From: Campylobacterales bacterium | GTDB lineage: Bacteria > Campylobacterota > Campylobacteria > Campylobacterales > QNZT01 | Assembly: GCA_016744895.1 (NCBI GenBank) | Contig: JADGDK010000014.1 | Coordinates: forward strand, 1 to 37,532 | Reading direction: 5' to 3' | Length of the DNA: 37,532 bases | Shown here: positions 30,066-37,532 of the stretch, one piece after another | Layout of the letters: each line of letters begins with the position of its first letter | Numbering within the stretch: the first letter of the stretch is position 1 | The notes under the pieces: model-generated | Told to the model about the DNA's origin: nothing | Database searches by the model: none | The model's input: only the letters and a program-made list of their open reading frames with translations | Made by a program: the position numbers and the translations under genes

Positions 30066-30416
30066 ATGAGACATAAGCATGGATATAGAAAGCTAGGAAG
30101 AACTTCATCTCATAGAAAAGCCCTTTTTAAAAATATGTCAATTGCATTGATTAAAAGTGGAAAAATTGAGACTACACTTCCAAAAGCTAAAGAGCTAAGA
30201 AGTTATTTTGAAAAATTGATTACAAAAGCAAGAGTAGGTGATTTTAATACACATCGTGAAATTTTTTCATATCTTCAAGATAAAGAGTGTACAAAAAAAT
30301 TAATCGAAGAGATTGCACCAAATTATAAAGATAGAAATGGTGGATATACTAGAATTATTAGAACAAGAACTAGACGTGGTGATGCTGCGGATATGGCTTT
30401 TATCGAACTAGTATAA
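30066..30416 (+). CDS. rplQ: 50S ribosomal protein L17
   Basis: [30 protein letters not shown]. Confidence 0.99.
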   Translation: MRHKHGYRKLGRTSSHRKALFKNMSIALIKSGKIETTLPKAKELRSYFEKLITKARVGDFNTHREIFSYLQDKECTKKLIEEIAPNYKDRNGGYTRIIRTRTRRGDAADMAFIELV

Positions 30417-30420
30417 TTTG

Positions 30421-30491
30421 AGAGAGAAGGATTTAAGTTCTTCTCTCGACTTATATTACGTCTTCTTACGCACCGTGCGTACTTAAATTCC
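30421..30491. other. Nested inverted repeats downstream of rplQ (terminator or structured element)
   Basis: GAGAGAAG / CTTCTCTC hairpin; ATTTAAGT (30431-30438) with ACTTAAAT (30481-30488); palindrome TACGCAC-C-GTGCGTA (30467-30481). Confidence 0.55.
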
Positions 30492-30597
30492 CAAATCACT
30501 TCTATTTTATCCTTAACCTCAAATTATAACCGATTTTAATCCTCACATTTAATCTTTTATGATACAATCTTTGGTAATTAAACATATAGGGGTATAT

Positions 30598-30885
30598 ATG
30601 ATTCCATTTTCAGATGAAGAACTTTTACCAGTTGTTGAAAAATCTTTAGAAAAAGTAAAACCAATGTTAGAGCTTGATGGTGGTGGAATGAAACTACTTG
30701 ATGTTAAATCTGGTAAAGTATTTGTTCAGCTTCAAGGTGCGTGTGTAGGTTGTGGATCAAGTAATCAAACAATTAAATATGGGATAGAAAGACAGCTTAG
30801 AATGGATATACATCCAGAAATTGAAGTTATCAATATCGCAGTTGGTATGGAAGATATGATTGAGCAGATTGCGAGCGGTGGGTAA
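30598..30885 (+). CDS. NifU-like (Nfu C-terminal domain) Fe-S scaffold protein
   Basis: VEKSLEKVKPMLELDGGGMKLLDVKSGKVFVQLQGACVGCGSSNQTIKYGIERQL. Start at MIPF (30598), not the 30559 start of the track. Confidence 0.92.
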   Translation: MIPFSDEELLPVVEKSLEKVKPMLELDGGGMKLLDVKSGKVFVQLQGACVGCGSSNQTIKYGIERQLRMDIHPEIEVINIAVGMEDMIEQIASGG

Positions 30886-30888
30886 GTT

Positions 30889-31458
30889 TTGATAAAGTAT
30901 AAAGAGTTAGCAAATAATAGCTTTTTTAAACGAGAGTATAAGAAGGCACTTTTTAATTATGCATTAGCACTTAAAGATGCTCCAGAGGATAAAGAGTCTC
31001 GTATAGGTGCACTTTTATCTGATATGGCAGATGAAAGAGAAGATGAAGCAGTTGCACTTTTTGAGTATTATGAAACTACAAAGAGTTTGGGTCAAGATAG
31101 TGCAGATGAGATGATAGAGCAAATTATCAATGGTGTAGATCTAAATAGTGACTATCTTACTCAGTTGCTTGATGGTTTAGAAGAACATATTATCACTATG
31201 GAAGATGGAATTGAGTATAAAGATTTTCTGCATCTTGCTCAAAATGAAGAAAGTTTTAAAAAGACACTTGAAGATATTATGTTTAGTACTAAGATCATTA
31301 TCCATAAAAAAGAGGATTTTATTGATTTTGTAAATCTTTTATTGGAAAATGGATATAGGGAATTAGCACTTAATTATGTTGAAAACGCTTTAGCGTATTA
31401 TCCTACAGAGCTTTTTTTTCAAAAAAAACTTAAACAATTGGGGCAAATTGAGCATTGA
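30889..31458 (+). CDS. Hypothetical protein with possible TPR-like helices, TTG start
   Basis: MIKYKELANNSFFKREYKKALFNYALALKDAPEDKESRIGALL; sits between nfu and murE. Confidence 0.7.
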   Translation: MIKYKELANNSFFKREYKKALFNYALALKDAPEDKESRIGALLSDMADEREDEAVALFEYYETTKSLGQDSADEMIEQIINGVDLNSDYLTQLLDGLEEHIITMEDGIEYKDFLHLAQNEESFKKTLEDIMFSTKIIIHKKEDFIDFVNLLLENGYRELALNYVENALAYYPTELFFQKKLKQLGQIEH

Positions 31459-32759
31459 AATTTCCAGTTGAAAATAAAGAGTTTCAGTTTATCACTGATA
31501 ACTCGTCAGAGTGTAATGCACAAACAGCTTTTTTATTAACCAAACAGAATAGTGATTTTTTACAAAATGCTAAAGATAATTATGCAAATTGCATCCTAAG
31601 TGTTGAAGCATTAAAAGAGATTTATGAGATATCAGATATCAGAATTATAGGTATTACAGGCACCAATGGTAAAACTACTACGGCTGCTGCGATTTATTCA
31701 TTGCTTTTAGACTTAGATCAAAAAGTTGCTTTTCAAGGGACGCGTGGACTTTATGTCAATGAAGAACGTAGAGAAGAGAAGACACATACAACTCCACCGA
31801 TTTTAAAAACGTTATATAATCTGTATTTGGCAAAAAAAGAAGATTGTGAATATTTTATTATGGAAGTGAGCTCTCATTCTATTGTCCAAGAGCGTATTGA
31901 GGGATTAGAGTTTGCATTAAAAGTGTTTACAAATATCACTCAAGATCATTTAGATTTTCATAAAACTTTTGAAAATTACCTCCATGTTAAGAGCTCTTTT
32001 TTCTCTAATGAGGGGTTAAAACTTATTAATAAAGATGCTAAGAAAATAAATTTTAATTCTAAAAATTGTTACACTTATGCGTTAGAAGTTCCAGCATCGT
32101 TTAATATTTTAGCATATTCAATGAATGATGGTTTAACCGCGGCAATTAAACATTTTGATGTTCAAGAGCCATTTCATACTCCTATGCATGGTTTTTTTAA
32201 CCTTTATAATATTACAGCAGCAATAGCATCTGTAAAATTACTTACAGACTTTTCATTGGCAGAGATTTGTCAAGTATGTGAGAATTTTGCAGGAGTGAGT
32301 GGGCGAATGGAAGTGGTAAGTGATAGACCGTTAGTTATTGTTGATTTTGCACATACTCCTGATGGCATGGATAAAGTACTTGATTCATTAAAAGATAAAG
32401 AAATTTCAGTTGTTTTTGGTGCTGGTGGTGATAGAGATGCTACAAAAAGAGTTCAAATGGGTCGAGTAGCTAATCGATATGCAAAGAAGATTTATCTTAC
32501 AAATGATAACCCCAGAAGTGAAGAGCCACTAACAATTTTAGAAGAGATCGATAACGGTATCACAGATAAAAGTAAAGTGACTATTTTACCAGATCGAAAA
32601 GAGGCTATAGAAGTTGCTATAGATGAGTTAGTAGAGGGAGAAGTATTGCTTATTTTAGGTAAAGGTGATGAAGAGTATCAAGAAATTGGGAGTAAAAAAC
32701 TCCCATTTGATGATAGAGTCGTAACAAAAGCAATTTTGAAAGAAAAATTTAATCATTAA
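31455..32759 (+). CDS. murE: UDP-N-acetylmuramoyl-L-alanyl-D-glutamate--2,6-diaminopimelate ligase, TTG start
   Basis: GITGTNGKTTTAAAI, TNITQDHLDFH, DNPRSEEP (meso-Dap recognition motif). Confidence 0.97.
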   Translation: MKFPVENKEFQFITDNSSECNAQTAFLLTKQNSDFLQNAKDNYANCILSVEALKEIYEISDIRIIGITGTNGKTTTAAAIYSLLLDLDQKVAFQGTRGLYVNEERREEKTHTTPPILKTLYNLYLAKKEDCEYFIMEVSSHSIVQERIEGLEFALKVFTNITQDHLDFHKTFENYLHVKSSFFSNEGLKLINKDAKKINFNSKNCYTYALEVPASFNILAYSMNDGLTAAIKHFDVQEPFHTPMHGFFNLYNITAAIASVKLLTDFSLAEICQVCENFAGVSGRMEVVSDRPLVIVDFAHTPDGMDKVLDSLKDKEISVVFGAGGDRDATKRVQMGRVANRYAKKIYLTNDNPRSEEPLTILEEIDNGITDKSKVTILPDRKEAIEVAIDELVEGEVLLILGKGDEEYQEIGSKKLPFDDRVVTKAILKEKFNH

Positions 32760-32887
32760 TTGATTAAAATAGATATATTACGCAACTAAAAGAGGTAAAA
32801 CATGGTTTATTCATGGGTTACATTTGCGTTAGCGTAGCAAAAAGAGATAAATTTCTTTTTATAATTAAAAAATAGTCAGGGGATAAT

Positions 32888-33262
32888 ATGGGGATACCAC
32901 AACCAGCGTTTTATATATTTAAATGTGAGCAGTCAGCACCTCCAGGGATGCCAAAACCAAGCTGTGTGAGAGAAGATACAAAAGATTTGTTTCAACACTT
33001 AGGAATGGCTTTAATGGAAAAAGGTTTGATCGCTACAGTTCAACCAGTCAGAACAGCATGTTTAAACAGGTGTCAACAAGGTCCAGTGATGTTAGTTGAA
33101 CCTGGACATTATATGTATGTAGAACTTACAAAAGAAAAGATTACAAGAATTATAGATGAACATATCATTGGTGAAAAACCAGTAGAAGAGTATTTAATAG
33201 CTGATGAGTATTGGGATGAAGCACTTCAACCTATGGAAGCTATGAAACTGGCAGGAAGATAA
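32888..33262 (+). CDS. Thioredoxin-like (2Fe-2S) ferredoxin
   Basis: FKCEQSAPPGMPKPSCVRE...ACLNRCQQGPVMLVEPGHYMYVELT. Confidence 0.88.
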   Translation: MGIPQPAFYIFKCEQSAPPGMPKPSCVREDTKDLFQHLGMALMEKGLIATVQPVRTACLNRCQQGPVMLVEPGHYMYVELTKEKITRIIDEHIIGEKPVEEYLIADEYWDEALQPMEAMKLAGR

Positions 33263-33271
33263 GGAATAGAC

Positions 33272-33637
33272 ATGACAATCGATATGCTTTATAGCAAACT
33301 TCACCGAGCTTCAGTTACTGACGCAAATTTAAACTACGTTGGTTCTATTACGATAGACCGTGAGTTAATGGATGCAGCAAAGCTAAGAGTTGGGCAAAAA
33401 GTTGAGATTGTTAATGTTAATAACGGGGAGCGTTTTGCAACCTATGTTATTGAGGGTGAGAGAGGTAGCAAAGATATGTGCCTTAATGGAGCGGCTGCAA
33501 GAAAAGCAGAGATTGGTGATATTATCATCGTTATTGCATATGCCAATATGACGCTTGAAGAGGCAGAAAGTTTTAAACCTCATATTGTGTTACTAAATAG
33601 TGAAAATGAGATAACAGGGATCAAAGATTATGTTTGA
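33272..33637 (+). CDS. panD: Aspartate 1-decarboxylase
   Basis: [32 protein letters not shown], with the GS self-cleavage site. Confidence 0.98.
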   Translation: MTIDMLYSKLHRASVTDANLNYVGSITIDRELMDAAKLRVGQKVEIVNVNNGERFATYVIEGERGSKDMCLNGAAARKAEIGDIIIVIAYANMTLEEAESFKPHIVLLNSENEITGIKDYV

Positions 33638-33944
33638 AAATATGGACTTTAGTAAAATGGGTGAAATGCTTCAGCAGGCTCAAGAGAGTGCACAAAAGAT
33701 GCAAGAAGAGAGTGCTAAAAAAGAGTTTACCTCAAAAAGTGGCGGTGGCATGATCAAAGTTACTGGAAATGGTAGTGGAGAAATAATTGATATTGATATT
33801 GATAATTCACTTTTGGAAGATAGAGAGTCACTACAGATCTTACTCATAAGTGCAGTTAATGATGTTAATAAAATGATTGAAGAAGATAGAAAACTTTCTG
33901 CAACTTCTATGTTAGGCGGTCTTGGTGCCTTCACAGGGAAATAA
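33630..33944 (+). CDS. ybaB: YbaB/EbfC-family nucleoid-associated protein
   Basis: [21 protein letters not shown]...[21 protein letters not shown]; size and fold signature. Confidence 0.92.
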   Translation: MFENMDFSKMGEMLQQAQESAQKMQEESAKKEFTSKSGGGMIKVTGNGSGEIIDIDIDNSLLEDRESLQILLISAVNDVNKMIEEDRKLSATSMLGGLGAFTGK

Positions 33945-34788
33945 TCTACTTCAAGAATTTGAACATTTTTTACAATCACATCTACCAGATGCACCAAGTT
34001 TTCATCCAACATACAATTTAGCTTTAAAAGAGATGTTTATCGCAGGTGGTAAACGATTTCGTCCATTGATGCTTTTGGAAGTGGTTGAATCGTATGAGCC
34101 TCAACTGGTTCAAAATGCATTTTGGGTTGCAGCTGCAATTGAGATGCTTCATACTTATTCACTCATTCATGATGATTTACCTACTTTTGACGATTCTAAA
34201 CTTCGACGAGGACATCCAACACTTCACACAACTTACGACGAAGTTACGGCCACTTTAATTGGAGATGCATTAAATTCACATAGTTTTTTAATGATTACAA
34301 ATGCTCCTTTGGTAGATAAAGTAAAAATAATTTTGATCAAAGAACTTTCTCAAAATGGTGGAACAGATGGAATGGTTTTAGGACAAGCAATAGATTGTTA
34401 TTTTGAAGATAAAAAACTTACTATTGATGAATTAACATTTTTACATATTCATAAAACTGCAAAGCTTATAGCAGCAAGTATGAAAATGGGTGCAATTATT
34501 GTTGGACTTGAGAAAAAGACAGAAGATTTACTTTATGATATTGGCTTGAATATTGGTCTTTTATTTCAAGTGCAAGATGATATTATCGATGCAACATTTA
34601 CAAGTGATGAAGCGGGTAAACCAACAAATAATGATAATAGTAAAAATTCATTTACAAACCTTTTGGGTGTAGATGGAGCAGAAAGTGAAAAACAGAAATT
34701 AATCTCAAAAATAGAAACACAAATTGATCAACTAGGTCCAGTGTTGAAAAAAAGATTACTCACAAGCATAAATATATATTTTAAATAA
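33922..34788 (+). CDS. ispA: Polyprenyl (farnesyl/geranylgeranyl) diphosphate synthase, TTG start
   Basis: AGGKRFRPLMLLE, LIHDDLPTFDDSKLRRGHPTLH, FQVQDDIIDATFTSDEAGK. Confidence 0.93.
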   Translation: MVPSQGNNLLQEFEHFLQSHLPDAPSFHPTYNLALKEMFIAGGKRFRPLMLLEVVESYEPQLVQNAFWVAAAIEMLHTYSLIHDDLPTFDDSKLRRGHPTLHTTYDEVTATLIGDALNSHSFLMITNAPLVDKVKIILIKELSQNGGTDGMVLGQAIDCYFEDKKLTIDELTFLHIHKTAKLIAASMKMGAIIVGLEKKTEDLLYDIGLNIGLLFQVQDDIIDATFTSDEAGKPTNNDNSKNSFTNLLGVDGAESEKQKLISKIETQIDQLGPVLKKRLLTSINIYFK

Positions 34789-34797
34789 GGGAAAAAA

Positions 34798-36780
34798 ATG
34801 TCACAAAAACAGATGTTGACAAACATGGCAAATACAGTTAGATTTTTAAGTGCAGATATGGTGCAAAAAGCAAATAGTGGACACCCAGGCGTAGCAATGG
34901 GGCTTGCAGATATTGTTACTGTATTATCTCTTCATTTAAATCATAATCCTAAAAACCCTAAATGGTTAAATCGTGATAGATTGGTTTTTAGTGGCGGTCA
35001 TGCGAGTTCTATGATCTATTCTCTACTTCATCTTTGGGGTTATGATATGAGTTTGGATGATTTAAAAGACTTTAGACAATTTGGAAGTAAAACTCCTGGT
35101 CATCCAGAATATCATGATGTGCCTGGTATTGAAGTGACTACTGGACCTTTAGGACAGGGTGTTGCAAATGCTGTTGGGTTTGCAATGAGTGCTAAATATG
35201 CAGAAAAATTACTTAACAGTGAGACTGCAAAAGTTATAGATCATAAAGTTTATTGTTTGTGTGGTGATGGAGATCTTGAAGAGGGAATTAGTTATGAAGC
35301 ATGTTCTCTTGCTGGACATCAGAGTCTTGATAATTTAGTCATGATTTATGACTCGAATAAGATTACAATTGAGGGTAATACAGATATCGCTTGGAGTGAA
35401 AATGTAAAAGCTAGATTTGAAGCGCAGGGTTGGAAGGTTTTCAGAATAGATGGTCATGATTATTCTGAAATTGATCAAGTTCTTTCAGAGATCAAAACGG
35501 AACAGAATAAACCTTGTCTTGTGATTGCTGAAACAACAATTGCTAAAGGTGCAGATAAAATGGAAGGAAGTCATCATTCTCATGGTGCTCCATTAGGTGT
35601 TGATGAAATAAGAAATGCTAAGCAAAAAGCTGGTTTTGATCCTGATAAAGATTTTTATATCAGTAATGACGTGAAAACAGCTTTTAGTGAAGCAGTAGTA
35701 AAAGGTGATGAAAATGAAAGAGCTTGGAAAAAGCTTCTTATGGATACACCATTAGTAGAGCAAAATGCAACTTTAGATCTTTTACTCAACCCAGATTATT
35801 CAAGAATCCAGTGGCCTTCATTTGAAGAGGGTGTAGGCTATGCTACAAGAGATAGTAATGGACAAATCTTAAATGCTATTTCAAAAGCGATACCTGGATT
35901 TATCGGTGGAAGTGCAGATCTTTCTCCTTCAAATAAAACAGAGTTAAAGGGCATGGGTGATTTTCCAAATGGTAAAAATATTTATTTTGGAATTAGAGAA
36001 CATGCGATGGGTGCTATTGCAAATGCAATGAGCCTTTATGGTCTTTTTATCCCATTTTCTGCAACATTTTTTGTGTTCAGTGATTATATGAAACCTGCTG
36101 TGAGGTTGGCAGCACTTATGAGTCTTAAAAATTATTTTGTTTGGACTCATGATAGTATAGGTGTGGGAGAAGATGGTCCTACGCATCAACCAATTGAGCA
36201 TTTAAGTCAATTTAGAGCATTACCAAATTTTTATGTTTTTCGTCCAGCTGATGCAAGTGAAAATATTGCATGTTGGAAAAAAGCATTAGAGCTAGAGGCA
36301 CCGTCTGGATTTGTACTAAGTCGTCAAAAATTAAAAACACTGAAATCAAAAGTAGATGTTGGTGATGCGAGCCGCGGTGGATACATGATTAAAAAAAGAG
36401 AGGGTGCAACTGTTACTATCATGGCAACTGGTAGTGAAGTGATGCCTTCCCTTCAAGCAGCATGCCATTTAGAACTCGCTGGGATAAAAGCAAATATTGT
36501 TTCAGTTCCATGTTTTGACCTTTTCAATGAACAAGATAAAAGCTATAAAGAACAAGTTGTTGACTCTAGTACAAAAGTTTTAGCTGTTGAAGCTGGAAGT
36601 GGTGTAGAGTGGTATCGTTATGCAGATGAAGTTTTAGGAATGAACTCATTTGGAGCCAGTGGAGATGCAAATAAATTATTTGAGCACTTTGGTTTTACAA
36701 TCAAGGGAATTAAAAAAGCTGTTTTTGAGATGGTTGGTGAAGATTATAAAGAAACAGAAATTAATGAGTGTAAGATATAA
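34798..36780 (+). CDS. tkt: Transketolase
   Basis: ANSGHPGVAMGLADI, GDGDLEEGISYEACSLAGHQSLDNLVMIYDSNKITIEG, HDSIGVGEDGPTHQPIEHL. Confidence 0.98.
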   Translation: MSQKQMLTNMANTVRFLSADMVQKANSGHPGVAMGLADIVTVLSLHLNHNPKNPKWLNRDRLVFSGGHASSMIYSLLHLWGYDMSLDDLKDFRQFGSKTPGHPEYHDVPGIEVTTGPLGQGVANAVGFAMSAKYAEKLLNSETAKVIDHKVYCLCGDGDLEEGISYEACSLAGHQSLDNLVMIYDSNKITIEGNTDIAWSENVKARFEAQGWKVFRIDGHDYSEIDQVLSEIKTEQNKPCLVIAETTIAKGADKMEGSHHSHGAPLGVDEIRNAKQKAGFDPDKDFYISNDVKTAFSEAVVKGDENERAWKKLLMDTPLVEQNATLDLLLNPDYSRIQWPSFEEGVGYATRDSNGQILNAISKAIPGFIGGSADLSPSNKTELKGMGDFPNGKNIYFGIREHAMGAIANAMSLYGLFIPFSATFFVFSDYMKPAVRLAALMSLKNYFVWTHDSIGVGEDGPTHQPIEHLSQFRALPNFYVFRPADASENIACWKKALELEAPSGFVLSRQKLKTLKSKVDVGDASRGGYMIKKREGATVTIMATGSEVMPSLQAACHLELAGIKANIVSVPCFDLFNEQDKSYKEQVVDSSTKVLAVEAGSGVEWYRYADEVLGMNSFGASGDANKLFEHFGFTIKGIKKAVFEMVGEDYKETEINECKI

Positions 36781-36785
36781 TTGAG

Positions 36786-36824
36786 TTAGAGAGTGGTGCT
36801 TAAAGCACTACCCTCTAAATTTTT
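36786..36824. terminator. Rho-independent terminator between tkt and a convergent gene
   Basis: TTAGAGAGTGGTGCTT-AAGCACTACCCTCTAA followed by ATTTTTA. Confidence 0.8.
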
Positions 36825-37532
36825 ATGCTTCGTCAGAAGGCGTTTCAACATTTTCTAAGTCACACTCTTTTACCCAGTTTTTATCAATCATCAATCTAAC
36901 ATCATCAAGTGTTAAACTTGGCACTCTCATCTCGAGTCTTACAGTCTCTTTGTCAAGATCATTTCGTTTGTTTTCTTCGATGTTGTCTTTATCCATGTAG
37001 TTGAGACCTCTTTTATCTCTAGGAACTCTTACAAATGAACCAAGGTCAAGTGCGCGAACTAATTCATCTTGACTAAGAATAGTCTCTTCCATCTTCTCAC
37101 CATGCCTAGCTCCAATAACTTCAATAGTTCTATTTTTTGCATTATAAACTTCAAAAAGACACTCTGCAAGGTTTTGTAGTGTTGTTCTTCTTGCTTTATA
37201 CACAAAAAGATCTCCACTTTCACCATTTTCCATAGCAAAAAGTGCAAGCTCAACTGCTTCATCAACCGTCATAATAGATCTTTTCATCTCAGGGTGTGTC
37301 AGTGTGATTGGGTTACCCTCTTTAATCTGCTTTGTAAAGATGTTAACTGCTGATCCACGTGTAGCAAATACATTTGAGTATCTAATATATTTTAATGTTG
37401 TTGTTGTATTCTCTTCTTCATCTAATTGTCTAGCTCTATTAATAATGGTTTTTTCCATAAGTGCTTTTGAAAGTCCCATAGCGTTAATAGGGTAAACTGC
37501 TTTACCTGTACTTAAACAGATCACATCTGATA
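36823..37532 (-). CDS. UDP-N-acetylglucosamine 4,6-dehydratase-like / CapD-type polysaccharide biosynthesis protein, 5' end off the window
   Basis: SDVICLSTGKAVYPINAMGLSKALMEKTII...YSNVFATRGSAVNIF...GARHGEKMEETI; reading frame open to the edge. Confidence 0.85.
   Translation of the reverse strand, partial: SDVICLSTGKAVYPINAMGLSKALMEKTIINRARQLDEEENTTTTLKYIRYSNVFATRGSAVNIFTKQIKEGNPITLTHPEMKRSIMTVDEAVELALFAMENGESGDLFVYKARRTTLQNLAECLFEVYNAKNRTIEVIGARHGEKMEETILSQDELVRALDLGSFVRVPRDKRGLNYMDKDNIEENKRNDLDKETVRLEMRVPSLTLDDVRLMIDKNWVKECDLENVETPSDEA

Noticed and set aside
1-37532. CRISPR arrays, prophage, IS elements, restriction or other defence systems
   Set aside because: No regularly spaced repeats, transposase/integrase motifs or defence-type domains were seen in either strand.

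Overview
AT-rich chromosomal window that reads as Campylobacterota (epsilonproteobacterial, Sulfurimonas/Sulfurovum-like), inferred from gene order and protein content. About 14 kb (16.3-30.4 kb) is one collinear S10-spc-alpha ribosomal supercluster: rpsJ to rplO, secY, map, infA, rpmJ, rpsM, rpsK, rpsD, rpoA, rplQ. It is followed by housekeeping genes: nfu-like, murE, thioredoxin-like ferredoxin, panD, ybaB, polyprenyl synthase, tkt. The left 16 kb is more variable. It holds a ferrochelatase gene (hemH) broken by a 23-bp tandem duplication, an envelope OmpA/coiled-coil operon, an M6-type metalloprotease lipoprotein, periplasmic MsrBA, a CAX-type antiporter and a 12-CXXCH multiheme cytochrome. 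I found no CRISPR array, intact tRNA/rRNA, prophage, IS element or recognisable defence system. The observations most worth checking are: the hemH slippage duplication; a ribosomal protein uL22 with a repeat linker and a helix-hairpin-helix-like C-terminal domain; tandem hairpins in the infA-rpmJ leader; a compact inverted-repeat element at about 2.19-2.26 kb; the OmpA plus two coiled-coil protein operon; and the dodecaheme cytochrome. I did not find a clearly new multi-gene system; the rest is ordinary core genome.
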